Positions 36,218 through 42,928 of a DNA stretch of 64,000 bases are shown here, one piece after another; within the stretch, counting starts at the first letter, position 1; each line of letters opens with the position of its first letter. Below the pieces are notes generated by a model. The model had not been told where the DNA came from. It was given only the letters and a program-made list of their open reading frames with translations, and did no database searches. A program made the position numbers and the translations under genes. Source of the stretch: Flavobacterium sp. (GTDB lineage: Bacteria > Bacteroidota > Bacteroidia > Flavobacteriales > Flavobacteriaceae); assembly GCF_027483985.1 (NCBI RefSeq), contig NZ_JAIXTJ010000034.1, positions 62,001 to 126,000 on the forward strand, in the 5' to 3' direction.

Positions 36218-36526
36218 CTACAATTTATTTTCCAAGCTACTCCAACCGCCACCATTCATTGCATCAATTCCATTGCTTTTCAAAATTGATGTCGCTTGCG
36301 CACTTCGCATTCCACTTGCACAACAAGCGATCACAGGTTTATTCAATTTTTTAATGCTTTCAATTTGATTTCCAATAGTATTCAACGGAATATTTTTAGA
36401 ACCTTTAATATGACCGCCTTGAAATTCGCCAGGAGTTCTAACGTCAATAATAACGGCTCCTTTTTCAACGAAATTTTTAATATTTTCCGATTTCCCACCA
36501 AAAACCAACATACTTAATAATCCCAT
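36218..36526 (-). CDS. Rhodanese-like domain protein
   Basis: 102 aa from ATG 36526 (MGLLSMLVFGGKSENIK); longer in-frame starts run into the repeat at 36549 and are unlikely. A single rhodanese domain: AVIIDVRTPGEFQGGHIKGS and active-site loop ACCASGMRS with the catalytic Cys, followed by NGGGWSSL. Such proteins carry sulfur as persulfide. No signal peptide is evident. It is divergent from the TetR gene. Confidence 0.88.
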   Translation of the reverse strand: MGLLSMLVFGGKSENIKNFVEKGAVIIDVRTPGEFQGGHIKGSKNIPLNTIGNQIESIKKLNKPVIACCASGMRSAQATSILKSNGIDAMNGGGWSSLENKL

Positions 36527-36548
36527 AATTGTATTTTTTAAATTTTTT

Positions 36549-36572
36549 ACCCTGAGCTTAGTCGAAGGGCTT
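36549..36572. repeat. CCCTGAGCTTAGTCGAAGGG-type dispersed repeat
   Basis: A short imperfect palindrome with the core TGAGCTT-GTCGAAG that is found dispersed in many bacterial genomes. A second copy is at 38488-38511 and degenerate relatives occur at 50758-50773 and near 54930. Confidence 0.6.
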
Positions 36573-36633
36573 ATATCTGTGTTCCCAAAAACAAAGAACA
36601 CCACAAAACTAATCTAATCTCAAACACAAATTT

Positions 36634-36647
36634 GTAACAAAAGTTAC
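36634..36647. promoter_or_regulatory. Small dyad upstream of the TetR gene
   Basis: GTAAC-AAAA-GTTAC, a perfect 5-bp inverted repeat 19 nt before the -7 box at 36666. It could be an autoregulatory site but differs from the palindrome at 37378. Confidence 0.3.
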
Positions 36648-36665
36648 CCAACTAAAAATATTCTA

Positions 36666-36673
36666 TATATTTG
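36666..36673 (+). promoter_or_regulatory. Candidate -7 box giving a leaderless TetR transcript
   Basis: TATATTTG fits TAnnTTTG exactly, and only 6 nt separate it from ATG 36680. Since initiation is usually about 7 nt after this box, the mRNA would begin at or next to the start codon. Confidence 0.45.
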
Positions 36674-36679
36674 ACACCA

Positions 36680-37249
36680 ATGAAGATTACCGATAGAAAA
36701 ACCGAAATTATAAACGTAGCAGCACAACTTTTCAAAGAAAAAGGATATAGCGCTGTGACAATGCGTGACATCGCTCAGGCTATGGATATCAAAGCCGCAA
36801 GTTTGTACAATCACATCAAGTCCAAACAAGAAATTTTAGTTTTAATCATCATCGAAATTGCCGAAGAATTTACTTCTGTAATCGATGAAATCCTTGCTTC
36901 GAATGTCACAACTATCCAAAAAATCGAACGAGTTATCCAACTTCACATCGATATCACATTAAGAAATTCCGATGCATTAGCTTGTCTAAACAACGATTGG
37001 ATGCACTTAACCGACGATGATTTAATATATTTCATCAAAATGCGAAACGACTACGAAGAAAGTTTCCGACAAATAATCAAAACTGGAATAGCCAACGGCG
37101 AAATAAAAAACCTAAACATCGAAGTAATAATTTTCTCAACTCTTTCAACATTAAGAACGCTTTACCTTTGGTACGGAAAGAAAAAAACAATCAAACCCGA
37201 AGTACTAAAAGCAACTATGATTCAAGTTTTACTCAATGGAATTGTATAA
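36680..37249 (+). CDS. TetR-family regulator, probable regulator of the paa genes
   Basis: 189 aa from ATG 36680. N-terminal TetR helix-turn-helix (ITDRKTEIINVAAQLFKEKGYSAVTMRDIAQAMDIKAASLYNHIKSKQEIL, given in parts: AQLFKEKGY, TMRDIAQAMDIKAASLYNH), then an all-helical ligand domain. It lies directly upstream of paaE, where an 18-bp palindrome overlaps the expected transcription start, so it is likely a PaaR-type repressor released by phenylacetyl-CoA or a related CoA ester (inference from position and known TetR-type PaaR regulators). Confidence 0.85.
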   Translation: MKITDRKTEIINVAAQLFKEKGYSAVTMRDIAQAMDIKAASLYNHIKSKQEILVLIIIEIAEEFTSVIDEILASNVTTIQKIERVIQLHIDITLRNSDALACLNNDWMHLTDDDLIYFIKMRNDYEESFRQIIKTGIANGEIKNLNIEVIIFSTLSTLRTLYLWYGKKKTIKPEVLKATMIQVLLNGIV

Positions 37250-37286
37250 TTTCTTAGATTTCTCAAATTTGTGTTCCAAACCTAAA

Positions 37287-37316
37287 ACTTAATGAACCTT
37301 AATGCCTTAATGGTTT
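37287..37316 (+). repeat. CTTAATG-type dispersed repeat (copy 1)
   Basis: CTTAATG units at 10- and 8-nt steps, ending GGTTT. Other copies lie at 38653-38681 and 44164-44192, each in a paa intergenic gap. Confidence 0.65.
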
Positions 37317-37362
37317 AGAACAAAAAAAATATAACGTTTTCGTAACATATCAAAATTTTCAC

Positions 37363-37370
37363 TAAATTTG
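37363..37370 (+). promoter_or_regulatory. Candidate -7 box for the paa operon
   Basis: TAAATTTG fits TAnnTTTG exactly, 43 nt before the paaE start and 7 nt before the palindrome at 37378. Confidence 0.6.
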
Positions 37371-37377
37371 CATAACA

Positions 37378-37395
37378 AACTAACAAGTGTTAGTT
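37378..37395. promoter_or_regulatory. Perfect 18-bp palindrome, candidate TetR (PaaR-like) operator
   Basis: AACTAACAAGTGTTAGTT: eight-base arms AACTAACA and TGTTAGTT around AG. Size and symmetry fit TetR-family operators, and it covers the predicted transcription start of paaE, so bound repressor would block initiation. The TetR gene ends 128 nt upstream. Confidence 0.7.
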
Positions 37396-37413
37396 AAAAA
37401 TTATTCAGTGGTT

Positions 37414-38487
37414 ATGTCAAAATTTCACAGCATAAAAATTGCCGATATTTACAAGGAAACCAAAGATTGTTCCGTACTTTCTTTTGAAATCCCACAAGAA
37501 TTAAAGCAAGAATTTCAATACAAACCAGGACAACATCTCACGCTAAAAGCGATGATTGATGGTGAAGATGTCCGTCGTTCTTATTCATTATGTTCGTCTC
37601 CAATCGAAGACAAATGGAAAGTAGCCGTTAAAAAAATCAATGGCGGATTGTTTTCAACCTATGTAAACGAAACGCTAAAAAGAGGTGATGTCTTAGAAAT
37701 AATGCCACCAAGCGGAAAGTTCAACGTAGAAATCGATACCCAAAAAGCCAAAAATTACATAGCATTCGCAGCAGGAAGCGGAATTACGCCAATTCTGTCT
37801 ATCATAAAAACACATTTAAAATCAGAGCCAAACAGCACATTTAAATTATTTTATTTAAATCGTTCCGTAAAATCCATTATCTTTAAGGAAGAAATTGAAC
37901 AGCTTAAAAACTTGTACTTCAATCGTTTAGAAATTTTTCATTTCCTAACCAAAGAACATCGAGCATCCGAATTGTTTAATGGAAGATTTACCCAAGAAAA
38001 AATTCAGGTGTTGACCGAAAAAATAATCGACATTCCAGCAACCGACGATTGTTTCATCTGCGGACCAGAAGATATGATTTTCCTATTACGCGACGAATTA
38101 ACAGCTGCCGGATTAGATAGCGATAAAATACATTACGAGTTGTTCACCTCCGGAATTTCCGAAGAAGACAAAAAACGAATTCAAAGAATAGTTGAAAATA
38201 AAGTAAACGGAACCGACATCACCATCATCGACGGCGGAAAAGAATTCCATTTCGTGATGGACGAAGCCTACGACAACATTCTAGATGGCGCATTAGCAGC
38301 CGGAGCCGATTTACCATTTGCCTGCAAAGGCGGTGTATGCAGCACGTGCAAATGCAAAGTTTTAGAAGGCGAAGTCGAAATGAAAGTCAATTACGCACTC
38401 GACGCACACGAAGTCGCCAAAGGATTGGTTTTAAGCTGTCAAGCCGTTCCAACAACCGACAAAGTAGTAGTCGATTTTGGCGTGTAA
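37414..38487 (+). CDS. paaE: Phenylacetyl-CoA epoxidase reductase subunit
   Basis: 357 aa from ATG 37414 (MSKFHSIKIADIYKET); a GTG 27 nt earlier overlaps the palindrome and is rejected. N-terminal ferredoxin-reductase FAD domain (RRSYSLCSSP), NAD-binding domain (AFAAGSGITPILSI, CFICGPEDMI) and C-terminal plant-type 2Fe-2S domain with CKGGVCSTC (Cys 304, 309, 312) and a later Cys in LSCQA. It passes electrons from NAD(P)H to the PaaA di-iron centre. First gene of the paa operon here, unlike the paaABCDE order of E. coli. Confidence 0.95.
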   Translation: MSKFHSIKIADIYKETKDCSVLSFEIPQELKQEFQYKPGQHLTLKAMIDGEDVRRSYSLCSSPIEDKWKVAVKKINGGLFSTYVNETLKRGDVLEIMPPSGKFNVEIDTQKAKNYIAFAAGSGITPILSIIKTHLKSEPNSTFKLFYLNRSVKSIIFKEEIEQLKNLYFNRLEIFHFLTKEHRASELFNGRFTQEKIQVLTEKIIDIPATDDCFICGPEDMIFLLRDELTAAGLDSDKIHYELFTSGISEEDKKRIQRIVENKVNGTDITIIDGGKEFHFVMDEAYDNILDGALAAGADLPFACKGGVCSTCKCKVLEGEVEMKVNYALDAHEVAKGLVLSCQAVPTTDKVVVDFGV

Positions 38488-38511
38488 TGTCAGGCTGAGC
38501 TTGTCGAAGTC
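38488..38511 (+). repeat. GCTGAGCTTGTCGAAG dispersed repeat
   Basis: It starts directly after the paaE stop codon. It is related to the copy at 36549-36572. Confidence 0.6.
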
Positions 38512-38612
38512 AGGAGCGAATGGTTTGGGCATTTTTGCAATCCATTTTCCTGCTTTCCGCAGTATCTTTTTTTGCAAAAAAGGATACTTGCTCCAATCAG
38601 GGCTAGAAAGCA
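38512..38612 (+). repeat. Structured repeat element, family C (copy 1)
   Basis: Begins AGGAGCGAATGG and ends CAATCAGGGCTAG, with TCCTGCTTTCCGC near the middle and a variable hairpin (AGTATC, T-run, A-run, GGATACT). The same ends occur at 44701, 48739 and 54957 and, inverted, at 55221. The conserved ends with a variable stem look like a mobile or RNA-structured element; no ORF is inside. Confidence 0.7.
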
Positions 38613-38652
38613 AACGAGTTGAATAAAATTTAGAAATATAAAACAACAAAAT

Positions 38653-38681
38653 CTTAATGAACCTTAATAACTTAATGGTTC
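38653..38681 (+). repeat. CTTAATG-type dispersed repeat (copy 2)
   Basis: CTTAATGAAC, CTTAATAA, CTTAATGG: same 10/8 spacing as copies 1 and 3. Confidence 0.65.
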
Positions 38682-38736
38682 AAAAGAAAAAAAATAATAA
38701 TCGTTCAAAGTTACTGCAAAGTAGAATATTACGGCG

Positions 38737-38757
38737 ACTGAACACTGAACACTAATT
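38737..38757 (+). repeat. Heptad array ACTnnnn x3 before paaA
   Basis: ACTGAAC, ACTGAAC, ACTAATT in exact 7-nt phase, 9 nt before the paaA ATG. It is the complement type of the AGTnnnn arrays at 55408 and 58054. Confidence 0.6.
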
Positions 38758-38766
38758 CAAAAAAGT

Positions 38767-39723
38767 ATGTCAGAAAAAGAAGTAAAAAATTTAGAAGAAA
38801 TCTTCGATGCACGAATTGCAAGAGACGAAAAAATCGAGCCCAAAGATTGGATGCCAGAAAAATACCGTCAAACACACATTCGTCAAATTTCCCAACACGC
38901 ACATTCCGAAATCGTAGGAATGCTACCCGAAGGAAATTGGATAACACGTGCACCGTCGTTAAAACGTAAAGTAGCGCTTTTGGCTAAAATCCAAGACGAA
39001 GCCGGACACGGATTATACCTATATTCTGCTTGTGAAACTTTAGGCGTATCACGCGAAGAATTATACGAACAATTACATTCAGGAAAAGCAAAATATTCCA
39101 GTATTTTCAATTATCCAACATTAACTTGGGCTGATATGGGCGCAATTGGCTGGCTAGTTGATGGCGCTGCTATTATCAATCAAGTGCCTTTATGTTCAAC
39201 ATCTTTCGGACCATACGCGAGAGCAATGGTTCGTGTTTGCAAAGAAGAAAGTTTTCATCAAAGACAAGGTTTTCAAATTATGATGACCTTAGCAGAAGGA
39301 ACTCCAGAGCAAAAAGAAATGGCACAAGATGCATTAAACCGTTGGTGGTGGCCAGCATTAATGATGCTCGGACCATTAGATGCCGAATCAGTTCACACCG
39401 AGCAATCAATGAAATGGAAACTAAAGCGTAAAAGTAACGACGATTTGCGTCAACAATTTGTAGACCAAACCGTTCCTCAAGCAAAAATGATTGGCTTAAC
39501 CATTCCAGATCCAGATTTAAAATGGAACGAAGAAAAGCAATCTTATGATTTTGGCGAAATGAATTGGGACGAATTTTGGCAAGTTGTAAAAGGCCACGGA
39601 CCGTGTAACAAACAACGAATCTCAGCAAGAGTAAACGCTTGGGAAAAAGGAAAATGGGTTCGTGACGCTGCAATGGCTTACGCCGAAAAACAAGCAAACA
39701 AAGAAGTAAAACAAGCAATATAA
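38767..39723 (+). CDS. paaA: Phenylacetyl-CoA epoxidase oxygenase subunit A
   Basis: 318 aa, the usual length. Di-iron ferritin-like fold; conserved blocks include [37 protein letters not shown] and [14 protein letters not shown], which supply Glu/His iron ligands. With PaaB, PaaC and the reductase PaaE it inserts oxygen into the ring of phenylacetyl-CoA to form the 1,2-epoxide. The gap before it is filled by repeats. Confidence 0.97.
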   Translation: MSEKEVKNLEEIFDARIARDEKIEPKDWMPEKYRQTHIRQISQHAHSEIVGMLPEGNWITRAPSLKRKVALLAKIQDEAGHGLYLYSACETLGVSREELYEQLHSGKAKYSSIFNYPTLTWADMGAIGWLVDGAAIINQVPLCSTSFGPYARAMVRVCKEESFHQRQGFQIMMTLAEGTPEQKEMAQDALNRWWWPALMMLGPLDAESVHTEQSMKWKLKRKSNDDLRQQFVDQTVPQAKMIGLTIPDPDLKWNEEKQSYDFGEMNWDEFWQVVKGHGPCNKQRISARVNAWEKGKWVRDAAMAYAEKQANKEVKQAI

Positions 39724-39725
39724 AT

Positions 39726-39793
39726 TAGGTGTTAGGTATTGGGTGGTAGGTCTTAGAAGTTTCCTACAACCTACAACCTACAACCTACAACCT
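39726..39793 (+). repeat. Inverted heptad array, TAGGTnn x5 ... CCTACAA x4
   Basis: Left arm 39726-39760: TAGGTGT, TAGGTAT, TGGGTGG, TAGGTCT, TAGAAGT, starting 2 nt after the paaA stop. Right arm 39763-39793: four exact CCTACAA units plus CCT, ending 7 nt before the paaB ATG. The arms are reverse complements in seed and 7-nt phase, so the whole gap can fold as one hairpin. Confidence 0.85.
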
Positions 39794-39800
39794 TAAAACT

Positions 39801-40082
39801 ATGAAAAACTGGCCACTTTGGGAAGTATTTATAAGAAGTAAAAACGGATTAGAACACCGCCATTGCGGAAGTTTACACGCAAGCGATGCAACAATGGCAT
39901 TAGAAAATGCACGCGATGTTTACACAAGACGAATGGAAGGTGTAAGTATTTGGGTAGTTCCATCAGCACAAATCACAGCCTCAAATCCGGACGACAGCGC
40001 CGAACTTTTCGATCCTGCAAAGGACAAAGCCTACCGTCATCCAACATTCTATGAATTGCCTGACGAGTTAAAACATATGTAA
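39801..40082 (+). CDS. paaB: Phenylacetyl-CoA epoxidase subunit B
   Basis: 93 aa, the family length. WPLWEVFIRSKNGLEHRHCGSLHA is the PaaB signature, followed by MEGVSIWVVPSAQITAS. It is a structural subunit needed for assembly of the PaaABC(E) complex. Flanked on both sides by TAGG/CCTA heptad arrays. Confidence 0.96.
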   Translation: MKNWPLWEVFIRSKNGLEHRHCGSLHASDATMALENARDVYTRRMEGVSIWVVPSAQITASNPDDSAELFDPAKDKAYRHPTFYELPDELKHM

Positions 40083-40083
40083 T

Positions 40084-40167
40084 TAGGTGATAGGTATTTG
40101 GTTTTTGGTATTAGGAAAAAATGAATTTCCTACAACCTACAACCTACAACCTATCAACCTACAACCT
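40084..40167 (+). repeat. Inverted heptad array, TAGGnnn x5 ... CCTACAA x5
   Basis: Left arm 40084-40118: TAGGTGA, TAGGTAT, TTGGTTT, TTGGTAT, TAGGAAA. Right arm from 40129: three CCTACAA, one 8-nt variant CCTATCAA, one CCTACAA and CCT, ending 7 nt before the paaC ATG. Same family as 39726-39793 but with different filler bases. Confidence 0.85.
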
Positions 40168-40174
40168 TTTCAAA

Positions 40175-40927
40175 ATGAACAACAATTTAATTCAATACAT
40201 ATACGGAATTGCAGATAATTCTCTAATTCTAGGACAACGTCTCGGTGAACTATGCGGTCATGGACCAAGTCTAGAAACCGATATTGCTATGACCAATATT
40301 TCTCTAGATTTATTCGGTCAAGTGCGTAGTTACTTTCAATATGCAGCCAAATTAATCGGAGGCGATGCCACAGAAGATACAATCGCTTTCTTGAGAAAAG
40401 AAAGAGATTATAAAAACGTTTTGTTGGTTGAACAACCCAATCAAGATTTTGCCAATTCAATAGCAAGACAATTTCTATTCGATGTCTATCATTTATTAGT
40501 ATTAGAAGAATTGCAAAATAGTAAAGACGAAACCTTATCAGCTATAGCCAAAAAAAGCATCAAAGAAGTTTCTTATCACACAAGATTTTCTTCCGATTGG
40601 ATTAGAAGATTAGGCGACGGAACCGAAGAAAGCCATAACAGAATCCAAACAGCAATCAACGATTTATGGATTTTCACAGACGAACTTTTCCACCAAACCG
40701 ATGCAGATAAAGCAATGGTAATTGAAGGAATTGGAGTAGACGTAACACTTTTAAAAGCAAATTATTTTAAAAAAGTAAATGAAGTTTTAGAAGAAGCAAC
40801 ATTGCAAATTCCAACAATAGAATACTTCCAAAAAGGAGGAAAACAAGGAATTCACAGCGAACATATGGGATATCTTTTAGCACAAATGCAATACATGCAA
40901 TTAGCTTATCCAAATATGAATTGGTAA
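40175..40927 (+). CDS. paaC: Phenylacetyl-CoA epoxidase subunit C
   Basis: 250 aa from ATG 40175 (MNNNLIQYIYGIADNSLILGQRL); an upstream in-frame ATG lies inside the CCTACAA array and is rejected. Ferritin-like fold without the full iron-ligand set, with HGPSLETDIAMTNISLDLFGQ and VSYHTRFSSDWIRRLGDGTEES. It is the structural partner of PaaA in the epoxidase complex. Confidence 0.96.
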   Translation: MNNNLIQYIYGIADNSLILGQRLGELCGHGPSLETDIAMTNISLDLFGQVRSYFQYAAKLIGGDATEDTIAFLRKERDYKNVLLVEQPNQDFANSIARQFLFDVYHLLVLEELQNSKDETLSAIAKKSIKEVSYHTRFSSDWIRRLGDGTEESHNRIQTAINDLWIFTDELFHQTDADKAMVIEGIGVDVTLLKANYFKKVNEVLEEATLQIPTIEYFQKGGKQGIHSEHMGYLLAQMQYMQLAYPNMNW

Positions 40928-40929
40928 AT

Positions 40930-41017
40930 GATTAACGATTGTCGATTTCTGAATTTTGATTTCTGAATTTTTTCACTTCAAAAATCAAAAATCGTTAATC
41001 TTCAATCAAATAAATCT
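40930..41017 (+). repeat. Inverted heptad array, GATTnnn x6 ... AATCnnn x4 (family A, paaC-paaD)
   Basis: Left arm 40930-40971: GATTAAC, GATTGTC, GATTTCT, GAATTTT, GATTTCT, GAATTTT. Spacer of 11 nt. Right arm from 40983: AATCAAA, AATCGTT, AATCTTC, AATCAAA, TAAATCT, ending 2 nt before the paaD ATG. The outermost GATTAACGATT pairs with AATCGTTAATC. Confidence 0.88.
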
Positions 41018-41019
41018 AT

Positions 41020-41520
41020 ATGACAGAACAATTTACAAATATCGACCAAAATCTCTTCGAAATACTAGAAACAGTATCCGATCCAGAAATTCCAGTATTA
41101 TCAATAATGGAAATGGGAGTAGTGCGTTCTGCCAAAATAATAAACGGAATTGTTGAAGTTCAAATCACTCCAACCTACAGCGGTTGCCCAGCAATGGATG
41201 TAATTGGAGATGATATAAAAGCAGCATTCAAACAAAAAGGCTACGAAGCCAAAATAGAGCTAATTCTTTCGCCAGCGTGGACAACCGATTGGATTACTCC
41301 AAAAGGCCGATTAGCATTAGAAAAATACGGAATTGCTTCACCATTATCAGAATCAGCTGATAAAGAAGCACTTCTTGGAAATAAAAAAGTTGTAAAATGT
41401 CCGCAATGCGGTTCATTCAACACAAAATTAGTAAGTCAATTTGGTTCCACAGCGTGCAAAGCATTTTTCCAATGTGAAGATTGTTTAGAACCATTCGACT
41501 ACTTTAAATGTTTAAAATAA
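41020..41520 (+). CDS. paaD: PaaD, iron-sulfur/metal assembly factor for the epoxidase
   Basis: 166 aa. N-terminal MIP18/DUF59 domain (LFEILETVSDPEIPVLSIMEMGV, TYSGCPAMDVI) and C-terminal zinc-ribbon-like part with CPQCGS and CEDC. PaaD is thought to help mature metal or Fe-S centres of the PaaABCE complex. Order and length match other paa clusters. Confidence 0.95.
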   Translation: MTEQFTNIDQNLFEILETVSDPEIPVLSIMEMGVVRSAKIINGIVEVQITPTYSGCPAMDVIGDDIKAAFKQKGYEAKIELILSPAWTTDWITPKGRLALEKYGIASPLSESADKEALLGNKKVVKCPQCGSFNTKLVSQFGSTACKAFFQCEDCLEPFDYFKCLK

Positions 41521-41523
41521 TAA

Positions 41524-41611
41524 GATTAACGATTGCTGAATGTTGATTTTTGATTTATGAAGTTTAAAAGTTCTAAAATCAAAAATCGTTATTCTTCAAT
41601 CTTCAATAAAT
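41524..41611 (+). repeat. Inverted heptad array, family A (paaD-paaG)
   Basis: Left arm 41524-41565: GATTAAC, GATTGCT, GAATGTT, GATTTTT, GATTTAT, GAAGTTT, starting 3 nt after the paaD stop. Right arm from 41577: AATCAAA, AATCGTT, ATTCTTC, AATCTTC, AATAAAT, ending 5 nt before the paaG ATG. Confidence 0.87.
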
Positions 41612-41616
41612 AAGGT

Positions 41617-42402
41617 ATGAGCAATAATTCAATAGAACTAAAAATTGAAAACAATATCGCGTGGATTTCACTCAACAGACCCGAAGTTTTCAATAGTTTC
41701 AATCGTGAAATGGCGTTTCTGTTACAAGAAACTCTAGATAATTGTGAGAACGATACAAATATACGAGCAATAGTAATCACAGGAAACGGAAAAGCATTTT
41801 GCGCCGGACAAGACCTAAAAGAAGTAACCGATCCTGAATTAAATCCAGGTTTCAGAAAAATATTGGAAGAACACTATAATCCAATTATCCAAAAAATCAG
41901 AAACATAGAAAAACCAATTATTGGAGCTGTAAATGGTGTTGCTGCTGGAGCAGGAGCAAACATCGCTTTAGCTTGTGATATAGTTGTAGCTTCCGAAAGC
42001 GCAGCGTTCATTCAAGCCTTCAGCAAAATTGGATTAATTCCAGACAGCGCAGGAACATTCTTTTTACCTCGTTTAATTGGTTTCCAAAAAGCATCAGCAT
42101 TAATGATGTTAGGCGATAAGGTTTCTGCAGTAGAAGCCTTAAATATGGGAATGATTTACAAAATTTTCCCTACCGGATTATTTGAAGAAGAAGTAATGAC
42201 TTTAGCAACAACTTTAGCTCAAATGCCAACAAAAGCAATCGGTTTAACCAAAAGATTATTAAATCAATCAATGACAAATAATCTAGAACAACAACTAGCT
42301 TTAGAATCAGATTTACAAATCGAAGCAAGTTCATCCAACGATTACAAAGAAGGAGTAACCGCTTTCGTAGAAAAAAGAAAACCCGAATTCAAAGGGAATT
42401 GA
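41617..42402 (+). CDS. paaG: 1,2-epoxyphenylacetyl-CoA isomerase (crotonase fold)
   Basis: 261 aa. The blocks AFCAGQDLKEV, HYNPIIQKIRNIEKPIIGAVNGVAAGAGANIALACDI (in part) and AFSKIGLIPDSAGTFFLPRLIG match PaaG, including the catalytic Asp in GLIPD rather than the second Glu of hydratases. It isomerises the ring epoxide to oxepin-CoA. The TGA stop overlaps the first two bases of the following heptad array. Confidence 0.93.
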   Translation: MSNNSIELKIENNIAWISLNRPEVFNSFNREMAFLLQETLDNCENDTNIRAIVITGNGKAFCAGQDLKEVTDPELNPGFRKILEEHYNPIIQKIRNIEKPIIGAVNGVAAGAGANIALACDIVVASESAAFIQAFSKIGLIPDSAGTFFLPRLIGFQKASALMMLGDKVSAVEALNMGMIYKIFPTGLFEEEVMTLATTLAQMPTKAIGLTKRLLNQSMTNNLEQQLALESDLQIEASSSNDYKEGVTAFVEKRKPEFKGN

Positions 42403-42559
42403 TTAACGATTAACGAATTTTGATTGTTGATTTTAGAAAAGAACAATAAAAAAAATAGAAAATATTTAACTATAAACATTAAGTAACGATTTTTGATTTT
42501 AAAGATAATAAAGTTCAAAAATCAGCAATCGTTAATCAAAAACAATCAAATAAATCATT
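42401..42559 (+). repeat. Heptad array, family A, long form (paaG to four-helix gene)
   Basis: Left arm 42401-42435: GATTAAC, GATTAAC, GAATTTT, GATTGTT, GATTTTA. A 45-nt A-rich insert follows, then a second left block (AAGTAAC, GATTTTT, GATTTTA) at 42481-42501. Right arm from 42520: AATCAGC, AATCGTT, AATCAAA, then AATCAAA and TAAATCA after a 3-nt slip. It ends at an ATG at 42560. The doubled left block suggests an insertion or duplication within an older element. Confidence 0.8.
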
Positions 42560-42914
42560 ATGAAACAAATAAATTGAAGATAGATTAATTCAGTTTGCAG
42601 TTGATGTGATTATAATGTGTAAGAAAATTGATAAATCTTTTGCTTCTGAACATTTAGCAAAACAATTAATTCGTTCTGCAACTTCTTCTGCTTTAAATTA
42701 TGGAGAGGCTAGAAGTGGAGAATCAACAAATGATTTTCTTAACAAAATGAAAATTTGTTTAAAAGAATTGAGAGAAAGTTTTATCAATATGAAAATCCAA
42801 AAAGGAGCTGAATTAGTCACCGATATTGATTCATTAAATAAATTGTTAAAAGAAAATGATGAGCTAATTTCAATTTTTGTTGCAAGTGTAAAAACGGCTT
42901 CTTCAAAAAAATAG
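42560..42914 (+). pseudogene. Four-helix-bundle protein (23S rRNA intervening-sequence protein family) with N-terminal frameshift
   Basis: The body (from about 42573: IEDRLIQFAVDVII, then KQLIRSATSSALNYGEA, KMKICLKELRESFINMKI) clearly matches the IVP/four-helix-bundle family. A family-like start MKQ is present at ATG 42560 but in a different frame: the sequence after it reads M-K-Q-I-N-stop. Two missing A residues in short A-runs would restore MKQNKIEDRL. As written, translation could only begin at GTG 42606 or ATG 42615, losing the first helix. The frame 42606-42914 is otherwise open. Standalone family members have no known function; this one is an outsider in the paa operon. Confidence 0.7.
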
Positions 42915-42928
42915 ATGTGTATTTTAAA

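Noticed and set aside
36549..36604. Longer N-terminus for the rhodanese protein
   Set aside because: The extra codons translate a dispersed TGAGCTT repeat; ATG 36526 gives the normal domain start.
42606..42914. 23S rRNA intervening sequence
   Set aside because: The four-helix protein family is named after such sites, but no rRNA sequence surrounds this gene.
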